From Symbiodinium microadriaticum (Eukaryota; Sar; Dinophyceae; Suessiales; Symbiodiniaceae), in NCBI GenBank assembly GCA_001939145.1, contig LSRX01000131.1, forward strand, positions 576,185 to 640,184: DNA of 64,000 bases, written 5' to 3'. Positions 1 through 13,438 of the stretch are shown piece after piece. Both the position numbers and the translations under genes were made by a program. Numbering within the stretch: position 1 is the first letter of the stretch; every line of letters begins with the position of its first letter. The notes beneath the pieces are model-generated. The model ran no database searches, had not been told where the DNA came from, and saw only the letters and a program-made list of their open reading frames with translations.

Positions 1-2984
1 CCCTTATCAGAGATACGTCAAAAAGACCGAAGACTGCGCATTGCTGACAGGCTGCTCGATCGGCCGTTGACATCATGCGAAAGGGAGCCTTGCTGCTCAA
101 GGCCAGACATGCTCCAAGTGCTCGTGCAAGAAAACCTCGAGAAACCTTTCTCGGCCGACTGTCTGTGCCCTTTTCCCCGAAGTAGAAACATAGCAATCTT
201 CTGACAGCCGAGCACAGCCTTACCGCAAGAGCCCGAAGCTCGGAAATCGTGCCTGATAGTTGCCCAGCTGCCCAGTCTACAATGCAATTTTCCCCTGTGC
301 CACCAGGTGACGGTGCACTTGAGTCCAGCCGTGGTGACCGTGAGTCCTGCCTCAGGGGGACCGGCAATGCATAACTCCGTGATCCACATGGGTTCTTGTC
401 AATGTCGGGGTGATTTCCGAATGCGGTTTGGAACCACTTCCGTCTACCAGATGCGCAGGGCCTGGCATGGAACAAGCTCGAGAATTCCCCACCTCTGCCA
501 TGCTGCCGTGGCAGCTCTGCATACTCTTCAGCACCCTCGCGGGCGCCCTGCAATCCGTGACAATTGTAACAAGTGGAATATGCGGCCACGGTGACTCCGG
601 CCAGCCCTGCACATGCAGCGTGACAGCGTCGCGTATCATCACTTCGGTCTCCCTAGCGCGCCGGTCCGACCCTGCATTCCTGCATGTTACTGCATGCTAT
701 TTCTCTGAAGTTTCGGTTCCACCGCCTGCACAAGCAGTGTGAGGCTCAAGAAAGCCAGGTATGGCAGGGCGCCTCTCCTCATTTGCACACATCTACACCT
801 GACCCCAAACACTGCCTTTGACACTTCCGCGCCCACTGAGCTGCGGACCACATCGAGTACTCACAGCATGTGGAAGACAACAGGTTTGCTTGAAGCAAAC
901 AGCTGCGACGACGCAGGTAGCGCACTCACATGGCGAAACCAAACATGCTCGCCTGAAAAGACTGTGTTGCAGCCATTTCTGGCTCCAGTGACTGATTGCG
1001 TCGATTGAGGAAATCATGAGTCTCAAAATATCTCAAGATCGAATTTGTTGGCAACCAAATCACCAAGACAAGCACTTATTATGTCCTTGTTCACATTCTG
1101 CACCAGCAACTGTGCCGTCTGTATTGTTCCCGGCTCCAAGCGAGGCGAGAGTCACCGAGTAGCAGATTTCGGTAGTGGCCCAGTAGGTAAACAACATTGC
1201 ATGTTCCAATGTGATGGATGCAGAGTAAGGCAAAGTAAGTGCTAGTGACTTCTACTTAGATAACACTTCATTACCAGTTCACATCGTTGGAAGACTGGGC
1301 TCGCAACATACAAGCTCTTGTCTCTGAAACTAGCAAGGACCATGCTCGAGATGCTGTGACTTCGATACTGCGCCCTGGAAGGCTGTCATAAAACTACCCC
1401 CGGCGCAGTTGCTCCGAAAGCTTCGTCATGCGGCCATGCAAGCTGGCTGGGAGAAGACAACTGCTCCGATCCGGTGTCCAACCAAGCTTGATTTCGCTCC
1501 GACCAAGACACTTAGGAAGATGATTTCCGCCGGTCAGCCGCCCCACTACAAGTCGTCGGCTTCTGTGCACCACTCACACTCCGCTCACCTTCACGTCGAT
1601 GTCCGCGGTTGAATCATCTTCTCTTTTGCGGCGTCTGCTTTCAGGATTCGCCCTTGCATTGGACGACCGACCGAGGTCCATGCAGCTCGTGGACGGCAGC
1701 AGTGTCCCACGCAGAACAACCTTCAGCACAACCTGGAGGATGTCGTACCTTGTCCAGTTCCTCCTTACAGCTTCTCGGCCAAGCGTTGCACATGCGCGCA
1801 TAGCAGCCCTCCTCGCTGTAGCTTTAGCCGAGCAGCCTCATGGTACAGAGCACTGAGGCCCCCGTCCGTCGGCTACCGACTTTACAATACTCAAACCCGT
1901 GTCTGACGAGCAACTTGATCCAAATGAGCATAGCCTTGGACTCTGCCACCGTCGCGAGCACAAACGAAAGGACTTTTCATGGTCCACTCAGTAGTGCAGT
2001 AGTGAAAGCCGAGCTCCTCTCCTTTGGGGAACAATCTTCTGCTCTTGCACACAACGCTTATGATGAGTGGTCTAGAAGGGCACACTTCCGGGCTCCTGGA
2101 AGGATCTCACGCACGGCGCCTTAGCAAACAGAAAGCAGGCCGGAAAAGTGCAATTGCAGGAGCCTCATACTTCGTGCAGCTGCAGCACTGAAGGTGAGAC
2201 AGTCAGTAACGGTGGCCAACAGATTCGGCTCGTTCAAGTGGCTCAAATATCTCGCTTGTCCACCCTTCTCGTCTGGCACTTTCCTCAGGCAAAAACTCGA
2301 GCATGACGAAGCGGCAGCCATGTATGGAATTTGGATTTTACTCTGAATAGAAGGGCCGCAACAAATCGACGTGCACATTCTCGCCGACCTGGAAAGCACA
2401 CATCGATGTGCAAACAAGCGCTGCAGCGAGCACAGCAAACGCGTTCCACCATCGGGCGGAGACAACAAGCCTGTACGCTGTGCATGGAAGACTCCGGTGA
2501 CAACCTGCCCACTGCTGTGAGGTCAATCTTGAAAACAACCTCAGACCTGGCAGGGCAGAATCACGCCTGACACATTAAGACAAACTCCAAACCAAAAACC
2601 ATGCAGTCAATGACGCTCCCAGGACGGCCTCGAGATGTTGTGGCTGGCTATGAGGAGCGTGCCCACATGCTGGTTGACCATCTTGTTCAGCTTTGCACTG
2701 CTGAAGCCAATGTCGGAGCGTGCCTGCGCCTGCACTTTGCAGATCGGTGAAAGCCACTCCAGGGCAAGACTGGAAAAGTGAAATAATTTTTCAATCGTTC
2801 GTCGTTCACAACAGCTTCCGCTGACAGACTTTTTTGAGGTACACTGACCAAACGATCATCCCGCTACCTCCCTACAACACCACCGGAACACGTAGGGCTA
2901 GCGAAAACACAAGAACAACTGCGCAACTGCACTCGCTAGCGGACACACTGTTTTCACGTTGTGGACCGGATCCCTGTCAGCCCG

Positions 2985-3008
2985 GAGAAGGTCGCTAGCG
3001 ATCTTCTC
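2985..3008. repeat. 24-bp near-perfect palindrome
   Basis: Two 12-bp arms meet at the central GCTAGC with one mismatched pair, so either strand can form a hairpin without a loop spacer. It lies in a non-coding stretch, and further GCTAGC sites occur just upstream. Function unknown. Confidence 0.7.
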
Positions 3009-3073
3009 TAGCCGATCTCCGAGGTGGGACGGGTGGGCTCTTCAAAATAGCCTCCCGTTAGGAGGCATCTTAG

Positions 3074-3096
3074 CCGAAATGGCCGCGGCCATTCGG
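3074..3096. repeat. 23-bp palindrome centred on GGCCGCGGCC
   Basis: The sequence reads the same on both strands except for one extra A in the left arm. It sits about 70 bp downstream of another palindrome. It may be a structured remnant of a mobile element or chance in GC-rich DNA. Confidence 0.6.
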
Positions 3097-3729
3097 AGAC
3101 CTCATTCACAATAGCAAACACCTTGGACGTTTGCTTAGCGAAACACTTCCGATGTTTCCCAGGTTAGATCTTTTGAGGCGAGCATACACTGCCATTCCGC
3201 GGGCACGAGTGCTTAAATTTGAGACCGTACTGGATTGCCGCAAACAGATGCCGCATGCTGTTGTAGCCGAGACGCTGCTGCAAGGTGCCTGAGACCAGTC
3301 CGAATCATGGCCCGCAAGTGAAGCCGAGGCAACGGATTTCAGCCCAGGTTGGATCGGCGGTCCGGTCTCATGTGCCAACAAAAAGCTGTCGTGATACGCC
3401 CTCTCCATCATTCATGTGCGGCAGCATGCGCTGAAAAATTCCGCATGCTACAACCAGCGCCATGCTACCTTTACATTGATTCTTCTGACGCCTGCGCAGC
3501 TCAGTCTGTCCATGTAATGCTATGCAGGTTTCTGCAGCTTCGCAACTCCATGAAGTCTTTTTGCTTCCCAAGGATGAGCGATGTCGCTGGCCATACTCAG
3601 CTGCGGCCTTCCAGTCCGGAAAGCTGAAACGATTTGTGAGTTTGTACAGGTGTGCCTTTGTCACACCAGTGACAGGGTGTGTGTGGTCAGGAAACGAGCG
3701 GAGTCGTAAGGGGAAAGCTTGGAAACTCT

Positions 3730-3752
3730 CTGTGTGTGTGTGTGTGTGCGTG
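3730..3752. repeat. (TG)n microsatellite
   Basis: A run of TG dinucleotides with one interruption (CG near the end). Simple sequence, no coding role seen. Confidence 0.9.
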
Positions 3753-5889
3753 TTTAGTTTTTTACTTCGAAGCTCGCTGGCTGTGTGCAAACTACAAACT
3801 GCATCCGAGATGCAAAGGCCTGCTTAAGCAGCAGCAACTCACTGCGCTGCGCCCTGGATGCTGGTGGCGGTTTCCTGCATGTGCAGTGAGAAGGATACTG
3901 GATTCCTCCGTGCTGCAACGGATCCACTTAGTCCTCGCTGGCGGCTGCGGTGGCTTCTTCAGTCAAGTTGTGGGCCACACCGGACGGAACTTAGAATTGC
4001 AGGCCCCGCACTTCGCAAATGTGTCCGCTTCTGCCAAGCCATTCCTGAGGCTGCCGCCTGTAACTTCTCCTGTGACTGGCAGCTTTGACCGACAGTCGAA
4101 GCTACAGTCGTCGCAGTGCCGCATGCTTGCTACAAGCGAAGAAAGTTGAGCCGTACCAAACAGCACGAATGTAATGCTACCATCCGGATGAAAGTCTCCA
4201 GTATGCCTTCACAAAAAAAATTCTCGGATCTGCTTCGCTTGTCTAGACACATCGTTTCTGCGGCAACTCGGTGCCTCCACCATCTTCTTTCAGACTGACA
4301 ACCTGGCCGCCGCAGTCAGAATGACCGCGACGCTGAGAATGCGAGACGATTCCCAAACCTGTGAGACTCAGATCCAATGTTCCTGAGATACCATCACATC
4401 GCTTAACAGCCTTGGCAGGGTCGACCGACACTCGGCGCTCTTGCTCAGAAGCATACCTGCAAAGTCTCAAAAGCTCAAACTGCTTCAGGAAAAGTCTACG
4501 CGAGCGAACAAAATGCTGCTAAGCCAGGTGCCAGCTGGACAAAGACCTTTCACGAGCAGCTGCTGCTTCATCCTGTTGTTTGTCCTTTTCGCTGCTCTAG
4601 GCACATGTGACCACTTCAACCAGCATTGACCGCACCTTCTCGTCCGTGTACCTGACCACGGGACAAGCAACAAGCGGCTATCTAACATCTCAAGCGAGTT
4701 GTGCTCTGGCTGTCTGCATAACAAGACTGTCTCTTGACCACTTGATCTCCACAGCCACATGTCATGGTTCAATTCTCGGCTCATTGTGTTCCTGAAGACA
4801 CCACACCCCGTAGGCATGAAGCTTAGCAGCGCACCATCCACTCAGACTTGTTCTGTTCACTTTAACGTCAGCAGCTTCTTCCTCATCCGGCCCGTACATT
4901 TGCATTACCTGGCGCAGGATTGCCTTATCGACTGCACTGCAACTCTGGCACTGCATGCTTCACAGAGTGCTACAGTTGAACTGCCTCGACCAGTGACTTC
5001 CGTGATTCCGCCAGCTCTGCGACCGACTTTCGCCGTGCTTCTGCGGCTGTTGAGGCGACAGACTTCCTTGCACCAGCGACCACGGGCTCAAGCTGTTAAA
5101 TAATTATGAAGTTACGAACACACGCTCCTGGTGGAAGTGCTTCCTCTGCCGGCCTGGTGGTGTCAATGGTTAGGGGCTCTGATGTGAGTTGTCTCTGAAC
5201 GTCATGGACCAAGTCATGGCTTAAAACGAAGGTTTATACTAGGCGGCGGCTGCCATGTGCAAGCATAGTCCGCAGCCTTTACATTCGGCCCCTGTGCCTC
5301 AACGTGAGCTGAATCCCTGGCATGGGAGAATGCAATGGCATGCTTGGTAACGAGCTTGGCGCAAAGCGTGGCAGCAGTAAACTTGGCACCTCGCCGCAGC
5401 CGATGCGACGGTCATGAAGCTGCTGTCACCTGCAAACGAACAATGCAAGCAAGGAAAGGCATGAGACTGAGAGTCCGAGGGAGGCATCGCGGCCGTCGGT
5501 CGACGACTAAGCAATGGACTGCAGACTGCCACAATTAGATACCCTGTGCAAAAGCATTTAGCTGACCGGGTGGGCCTAGCATGTACTCGTCAGTTGATCG
5601 ACGTTGGATAACTGACCTTAGGCACACTCTGCGTACTTCGGGGTGGCTTTGGCGCAACGAACTGCTCCCAAACTACAGCACCTTCCAGGCTCGAGTGGGA
5701 CTCTAGTGACAAGCGAAACGTTTGACTAGTGCCTTCGAGCAGTCGCAGCAAAGCTGGCCCGTGAAGTTCCCTGCAGTGCTGCGCTCACGCAAGCAAGAAA
5801 TTGGCTCAAGCCTGCCGACCCTCCTGCCTCATTGCCAGGCAGTGGTCCGCAGCCAGGGAGGGAGACTTTCGGCCTCGGGTCGTTTAGCT

Positions 5890-5909
5890 GTCCAGTCCCG
5901 GGACTGGAC
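5890..5909. repeat. 20-bp perfect palindrome
   Basis: The 20 bases centred on CCCGGG are identical to their reverse complement. The flanks continue the symmetry only weakly. It lies in unassigned DNA. Confidence 0.85.
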
Positions 5910-8900
5910 CTCCACGATTTGTCTCTGGAGTCCACTGAGCTCCCGACTTTGAAGGCAAAGGCTGATTGAGCGCGTTGCCGGTGGACGGTCGCGGTAAAGC
6001 AGCTGCGGTCGCTGCGAAACTGCCAGGGATGCGGGCTGAAACGCTCCAGCTTTGTGAACAGTAAAAGGCCCTGCATCAATCGAAATGTAAGCGGAAATCG
6101 AAATGTCACATACAGCATAGTTGGTTGAGTAGCTCAGCACATGTGATACGCATGCCGAAGCGGGCGGAGATGACAAACAGCCTCGACCCGGATGCCGCGC
6201 TGGCAGCAGCAATCTCGGAGTCCACTTGCTGATCAATGCTGGCCTGGACAAGACAAGCCAGAAAACACCGTGCAAAAACCTTTGTGCAGTTGAGCTGTCG
6301 CTGAGTTTGTGCAGGCGCAGGCACTCTTTCACCGGCAACTCTCACTGCTGCAGAATCGAGAAAAGACTCTCTAGGCCAGTTGGAAGCGCACGTTAAATGC
6401 CATACGACGATTGCAAACCAGCAGCTCCTTGTCTCAGCAACCTGTCTTGGCTCTCAACTGAACCAGGCACCTTTGTACAACGGGGTGAAACGTTTATTAC
6501 TGGCTCAATGCGGCGATGCCTACAAAGTTCCAAAACAACATGGCAAGTGTGGCATGAGTCAATGAGGACGATCTCCGGATTCTGCAAGCTTTGTGTTAGC
6601 TGTCGAAGCCTTCACAAAAAGGCTCTGTGCCGCAGGCTCGTGCCTGGGGACAGGCAACATATGTCTCCACTGGAATGAGCAACACAACCGAAGTGATACC
6701 ACCACAGCTGTCTACCCACTGCATGTGCTGCAGAGAAGGCTGCATTGTCTGTATCCGAACAACTTCCATCGTTTCTGCGCCTCGTCGCACAGTACTTCGC
6801 AACAAAGGGTGCAGTGGTGTGTTTCCTGGAACCACAGGCATACCGCCTGGGATGGCAGTGCATGGGCAGTACTGCATTCTTAATCAACCACATCACACTT
6901 TCGCACGAAACTATTGCACAACCACACAGCTTCAAGCAATCTGGGGCTTAATGGCACAATCGAGATCAGCTGCACTCAAGAGGCCAAGCCTAAGCCATGG
7001 GCCGTCCCTGCTGAAAAGAAGAGGACAACCGTGCGTGCAGTCGACTCGGGAGTCTTCCACACGACGCCTGAAAAAAACTCTGCCGCGAGAGACTCGTGAC
7101 TCTGACTTTGTCTTGCAGAGGCGGCTGCCGGCCTGGGATCATTGCGGCTGCCGGGGTGCGGGCAACAGCAGCCCCGCGCACGATCATCTCCTGGCTGCAG
7201 CGCAACATATGCACTGCAGCACAGACCAGCAGTCTCTAAAAGGGCATGTCGACAACTGCTGCGGGAAAGTGCTGTCCAGCAGGGAAAGATCAAAGGAGCT
7301 GCGTCCATCATTGGCCTCAGCAATGGAAAAGAACCCTCACGAGTCCTCCGAGAGCCTCCGTGCCTAAGCATTAATCTAGCTACAGGTGAAATTGTGATTG
7401 CACAGCGCTTGCGAAAGTTTGATCCCATCTGAGATCTGCTCGTCGAACATCCCCAACAGCCCGGAGCCTGCCTTGTGCGGCATTCACAGCAAGCCCCAAA
7501 CAGGGCAGGCAGGGATAGGGAAACCAACATTGAAATGTTCGTTGTCAAGATTCAGGGTCCTTCCGCTGCTGCTACTACAGTACTCCCACTGCGGTGTGGC
7601 GCGGTGCCGATTGCAGTACATGTCGGTCCGTAGTACTCCCGACAGTTGCATTCGTTAACATGCCCAGGCACTGACTAATTGAGCCCTAGACGACTACCTT
7701 GTGGAGTAACGAGATGAGGATACCATGCGCAGGAGAAGTTCTCAAACACTTCGAGCTGCTGCCCTGGGAACTGTCGTAACGAAGTCTTCTCCTCAGGAGG
7801 CCTTGCAGGAGAACTCCCCCCGGTGCTGGTGGAGGCAGAATTCGGACGTAATGAAACAATCAGCTTAAGATCTCAGTGTCCCGTGGCACATCCCGTTCAT
7901 CCCTTGGCCTCCGCCACAGGCGATGACAATGCCAGCACTCCGCCATTCACGAGCAAAGTGTGTGGATCAAAGCTGCCCTCGTTGCTAAGAACCAGAACCT
8001 GGACTCTCAAGGCTCAAGGCAACATCAAATGTCAGCACGGCCCCGCGCCATGAAGTAGCTGACTAAGTGGCAAACAGTCATGCCATTGATCCCCGACTCG
8101 TCCTGCTCATGATAGCTAGGGCAGCTGGGGATAAGTTCTGGAATAACTTGCCACCGCTTTTTTTCCTCAACTGGAGCAATGCTTTTGGGGGGAAAAGTCA
8201 ACTCAATGCCAGTATGCAACGATGTGGAGTCACAAAGAATAGCCAAATAGCTGCTACGAAACCGACGCAACCTCGAGCTCGTATTCTGCCTGCAAGTCTC
8301 CTCGAATTCTTTCTGATTGTCTAGTACTCGCGAAGAGTGGAACTTCCTTAACGTCATTCGGGCATAAACTGCTCGAAGCGCACCTGGTGTGTTGGTTGGC
8401 TTTGGACACGAGCTGTCGAATGGTCCTGTTCACGACGCAAGAAATTTGGGTGGGCTACGTTCGTCCGCCGCCAACCGCCTCGTCATCGGGAGCTGGTCGA
8501 AAGAAAGACTGCTCGATGGACTCTTGCGAAATCAACTTCTCCTGAGCAGTTTTGTCGTGCTGACAGTTGCCGACTGTAGCATGGCAAGTCCAACCAGGAC
8601 CGAACTTGGTGTGCTGCATGTCAGTCGAGATTTACTCTGCTGCTCTGTTCTTCTGTGACGAAGCTTTGAGCGCCTGGGAATGTGCTGCCAGTTTCGCTTC
8701 GACCTGCACAGGACCATCTCTACCCTGGTGTGCAGACTCTGCCGGGCAAGTCAGGAGCATCAAATCATTGCCCTTGGTGACCGCCTACGGGATCTACAGG
8801 GCCTACACACGTCGATGGAGGTCACATGTGTCATGCTTACTGACGGGAGCAGCATGCACCTCCTGTGTGCAAAACAAGGGGTTGAATACACCTGTAGAGC

Positions 8901-10216
8901 TTGACCTCTATCACTTCAGCTTTGGTGGGCTGTTAACCTACCAGGCCGGATTCAGGGATGAGGTATGCTGCACAAAGAGCCCCGAAGCAGAACTCGAAAC
9001 CCCAAACCGCGCCACACCACTGCGACGGTAACTACCACCAGGATTGCGTGCAATGGCATGCTACATTCACGCTCGTAGCCAAAGCGACTGCAACCCAGCT
9101 ATGTGGACCTGTTGCAGCACGTACCGACTGACAAGGAAGCACCTAGGCCATGTCTACCGACTGGCCTGAGACGGTAGAACACCTTCTTCTTCAGCTGGCT
9201 CAAAGTGGTGAGACTCGCGCCTCCGTTGCAATTGTCGCAGCCATGCAGTGCCGAACACAACAAGCTCACAGACTCCAAAGTGCGCCAACGTGACTACCAG
9301 AAAATCTGTCAAGATGCGAAGACACGGGTGATGCTGCGTCGCTGCCTCGATCTGTCGTTGCTGCTTTGCGGAGGCTTTGTTTGCAGTCTGCTCGGAATGC
9401 CATGAGGTATTTGGGGTCGGAGTGGTGGACTGCAATTGCAATCCGGTTCTTGGCTGGTGAACGTTCCTTCCCAATTCCAAGACTTCTTGTTCATTCCTGG
9501 TTTTGTGGTAGTTTACCAGTGCTTGAGAGGTTCACACAGCACTCGCGGGGCTTCGCGGGTTTACATCTACACCTTACAACGCAGTACACTCCTTGACGTT
9601 GCCCTGGCGCTTGATGTATCTTGATGTTGGAGTGGACGAGTCACCAGTGTTCGAGAGAACAACCGTGACTTTTCCAGGCACGCTTACGTAGCCTTCTTTC
9701 TTGGGGCTTCGGTGTTTTATAATTAAACCTTATACTACGCAGTGCACTCTTTGACGTCGCGCCCGGGCTTGCTGTTGGAGTGGACGATTCTCCATTCGAC
9801 TTTGGCAGGCTTTTCTGGCCTTCAAAGGCCTTGATATTTACATTCGGCTGCATTGTCTCTGGGACCTTTGGCAGTTTGAAAACCCGGAAGGTTTCTTCCG
9901 ATGACGACTTGACGCAGTCTGGGACATCCTTTACCTGGCACTCACTGCGCTATGTTGCAGTTCATTTCCATGCAACACCCTTGATTGGACGCTCTCCTGG
10001 GCCGGATACGTTGCTTCCAACCCCCGCTTCGGCGAGAGATAGGTTGTTGCAGCTCCAGCTGAATAATACCGCTGTGAGTCGGCACATGAGAAATCATGCC
10101 TCGGGGCCTAGGGCTAGAGCGGCTAAGGGAACGAAAGCAGAGAGGTATCTCCTTCCAAGTCGCCACTCAGCTCAGCCAAAGCAGCCCAGGGACTGGAATG
10201 CCTATCAGCTCCAAGT
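5910..10216. other. No recognised gene
   Basis: Open stretches of up to about 250 codons exist on both strands around 6.6-7.5 kb, but they overlap one another in different frames and none resembles a known family. A minus-strand stretch near 8.1-8.3 kb has a protein-like translation but no recognisable domain. Confidence 0.5.
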
Positions 10217-10900
10217 GTGTTTGTAAGTCTCGCGGCAGAAGCATCTTGTGGCCAGCCTTCAAGCAGCTTCCACAGAGTAAGCGCGAGCCTCCCAGGCGTT
10301 TTCGGAGTCGAGTGGGGATCTCTTCGCACCTGCCAACCCGAATCAAAACCAGGCAACACCTCAGTCAATGCTGAAGCTTCGCCGCCTCAGGCTGAGGGGG
10401 AGCAGGCGGCGGGCGCCGCGGAGCTGGATGCAGCTTGGCTTCCACCTCCACTTCCACTTGAAGCTAAGAAAGTCCCGATGGCCCATCTTGCGGCATGCGA
10501 GGTTTTTGCGGCTGACCTCTTGCAACTTGCGGCGCAGCTCTGCTGCAACCAAGTGCACGGTTTTGGTCACACACCTGACGCTCCCGTGTGCGATGTGGAG
10601 CAAATACACTTGCTTCTGGGGTGTTCGATCGCCAGTCCGCTTGACTTCAAGGCGTGGCTAGAGCTTTACGATCAAGGACAAGCGCCGTTTTTAAGTATCG
10701 AAAACGGAACATCGAAGAACTGCACCGCCTTTGTCTCGAACTTGGGTGCTGGAGCTGTTCGGGGCTGTTGCCTACGCAGGAAATGCACTGGGGGTTACAA
10801 CGGCCCTGATCTGACGATATCTGAGGTACAGTGCTTTCTAACCCATCCGGAAGCAAAAGGCCCAAGCAAAGGGGGCTTTTGCACACCGGGAGCGACATGA
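10217..10900 (+). CDS. Possible coding stretch, unrecognised
   Basis: The longest open stretch in the first 13 kb (about 227 codons). The translation from about 10370 on is acidic and Ala/Pro/Leu-rich, followed by a more ordinary region with several cysteines and a histidine (CCNQVHGFGHTPDAPVC). There is no ATG near the 5' end, so if real it is an exon or part of one. A GTAAGT sequence at about 10222 would suit a splice donor. I recognise no domain; it could equally be a chance open frame. Confidence 0.25.
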   Translation: MFVSLAAEASCGQPSSSFHRVSASLPGVFGVEWGSLRTCQPESKPGNTSVNAEASPPQAEGEQAAGAAELDAAWLPPPLPLEAKKVPMAHLAACEVFAADLLQLAAQLCCNQVHGFGHTPDAPVCDVEQIHLLLGCSIASPLDFKAWLELYDQGQAPFLSIENGTSKNCTAFVSNLGAGAVRGCCLRRKCTGGYNGPDLTISEVQCFLTHPEAKGPSKGGFCTPGAT

Positions 10901-13438
10901 AACTAATGCTTCGGGGCATCACCTGTAAAACTCGTCCTTCGTGACCACAGGCACATTAGCTTCCAACGTTCCTGTGACCGCGAATGCCTTGGGCATAAAG
11001 GAAGGCGGAACGCTTCACCATTTGAAGGCAAAGGCACCCTTCTGAGTTGCGAGCCTCTATGGCCTCCCATGTTAACCTTGACAAGAATTGTGGTGCTCAT
11101 GTGCGTTCACTCCAGGATTCTGGCCAAGCGGCTCAGTGGAGCCGAGGCTGTGCGCAAAAGTCCAGAGCAGTCTTCGAAGCTCAATGCGCCTTCACATCAT
11201 AAGCTAAGTGGTGCAAAATGTGCCACGCAGCCTTTGGCATATCTGCCACCAGCCCGCGAGTATTATCGCGTGGCGACATGCATCAGGGCTATCCGATGCT
11301 ATCCGCCAGCAGAGGCGCCTCATGGCACCGTGTGCATCAAGACCGGCTCGGCGAAAGTGGGCATCGCACCTCGGAGAATCCAAAGATAAGGGGGCCCATC
11401 TCTGTGGAGCGACCAAGAAATACCAAAAAGCTGTCAAAGACGGCGTCAAAGACTGAGGCTTCTGCTCTCGCTCGAGCGTCTCGGTGTCTGACAACAGCCT
11501 TTCTACTCTCTGGAGGCACCTCAGCTATACTCGCTGGCGCAAAAGAACACCGAAGACCGAAGACATTGCGCCGAGTTTGGTACAGACTCAATTGCTGCTG
11601 GTCCCCCTCTGCGTCACTAGCCTTGCCACGGACAACGCACGGCGCCAGCGATTTGGCCGCCTGGAAAGAAGAGATGTGCACCCCTGCACTCTTCGTACTT
11701 CTCATCCCGTTCAAGCACTGCGACAGACCTCAACCAGGCTTTCCACACGCGACTGTTGCGCCTGCTGTCCCATTCGATGGTGGCTACATTCACGTGTGGG
11801 GTGTCAGAACTGCCATGCCATGTGCTTCCCGCTTACAATCCAGCGACTGGTTTGTTTTTCATTGTACTGCTGAAAGGTGCGCCGTCCTTTCTGGGTTCAA
11901 TGTCCTTTGAATAGCAACAGAAATCCAAGTCCGAACGGCTTTCCACCTTTACAGTACCGCAGGAATCCGGTAGATTTTAAAACAGTGCCGCTAGAAGTTG
12001 AAGTGGAAACTCTTACGGTGGTCTCAAGCTTCAACTTCTTCCTGTCTTGAGTCACGACTTCTTGGTGTTACGTTTAATATAAATACTCAACACTGATCAG
12101 ATCAAGCGTTGCTGCTTTTCATTTCGAGCCAAATGGCTCGATCAAACTTAACATGTCAGGCAATTGGCAAGAAGTCAGGATGACAACGGCGGCAAAGCTC
12201 GGATCTGATGCCAGCCCATCGTGTGCCTGAGCCTCTGCAATGGTGTTGCGCATGCGGGACTCCTCCTCGAGTGTATGCCAATGCAGCTTCGTGCAGCAGC
12301 ACTCAACGTGTCTCAAGAAACAAGACTGATTTCAGTGGGATGTAAATCTGCAGCTCAAGTCTTCACAGTACAATTACAAGCACCACGTGCACTTGCGGGA
12401 GAACTTCCAGGCCTCCGCATATTGCTCAACAATTCGTTCCCTTCGCTGCATCCAGCAGAAGGCAGCGATCTGACGCTCACCGCGCCGCAATGCATGCTCT
12501 TGTTACTTGTTGCTTGATCCCAACAACTGAGGATGAAGCGGCCAAACAAATTAACAAAGCCAGGAAAGCGCTGGCCAACCAGCCTCCAAATTCACACAGC
12601 AGGATAAGAACACGACTGCATGCAGTTCAATTCCTAGTGATGGCCTGTTGTTTCGGATATCCACGGTTTACCCTGGCCTGTGTCTTTTGAAGAGTCCTTG
12701 GCTGCCAACGGACTGCCTGGGATTGTGGCCTGCGCGCACTGAATCCCCCAACAAACATCTGAATGGCCACGTGTGATTCCCGCCTCGAACCCCAGCCACT
12801 GCAGTGGCCACGCCCTTGAAATGGTCACATGGCGCTACGGTCATTCTCAGTAGTCAGAAGGCGCATCTGAGGTGCGAACGTGGAACGAAACATACTGGTA
12901 CTGGGAAGAATATTCACTGCCTTCGGAAAATGTCTTCCTGATCTCCCGTGAAGTTTTGTCCCGAACAGGACGTTTGAGGCTCGCGCTGCACCCCTCAATG
13001 CCATGGCGTCAAATCGTCTAGCTACTGACTACAGTGGCCACGGCTGCAATCATGAGAAGTAAAGGTAGAAGTGCTATACCATGCTATACCTAATCTGACG
13101 TAACTCAATGCAAACTTCTAACAAAATGCACCTCGCAAGCCTCACAAGCCCGACAATGTAAACTGCTCTCACGGGCAAAACACGTGGATGCGAGCGTCTG
13201 CAGTCTGAGCCATACTTGCGCCAGCGGCTGCTCCAAATTTGTGACCGCCCCGCCCCCCCNCCCCTGCCACCATCCCAGCAGTCGCTGCGAAGCATTGCAT
13301 CAGGATGCACGGGCCAATGCGGAGTCCCTAACTCTGATATACCTGAAACATACTTTCTTGACTGCGATTGCTGCAAGATGCCCCAAGTTCATGTCACCTG
13401 CCACTGTGTTCATCTTGTGCCAATTTTGTGCCCGACCG
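10901..13438. other. No recognised gene; single ambiguous base at 13260
   Basis: An open plus-strand stretch at 11218-11910 has a low-quality, Ser/Arg/Ala-rich translation and is probably spurious. A C-run ends in an N at 13260. Nothing else was identified. Confidence 0.5.

Larger units (their letters stand above)
1..5889. other. No recognised gene
   Basis: Short open stretches occur on both strands, but none gives a protein family I recognise. Two minus-strand stretches (about 4243-4470 and 4762-4956) have charged, protein-like translations, for example AILRQVMQMYGPDEEEAAD, and could be exons of an unidentified gene; I do not call one. The segment holds two palindromes and a short (TG)n run, listed separately. 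Confidence 0.5.

Noticed and set aside
12124-12140. GAGCCAAATGGCTC resembling the reverse complement of the dinoflagellate spliced leader
   Set aside because: It lacks one base of the core, the flanks do not match, and the motif is a simple hairpin; no gene copy follows on the minus strand.
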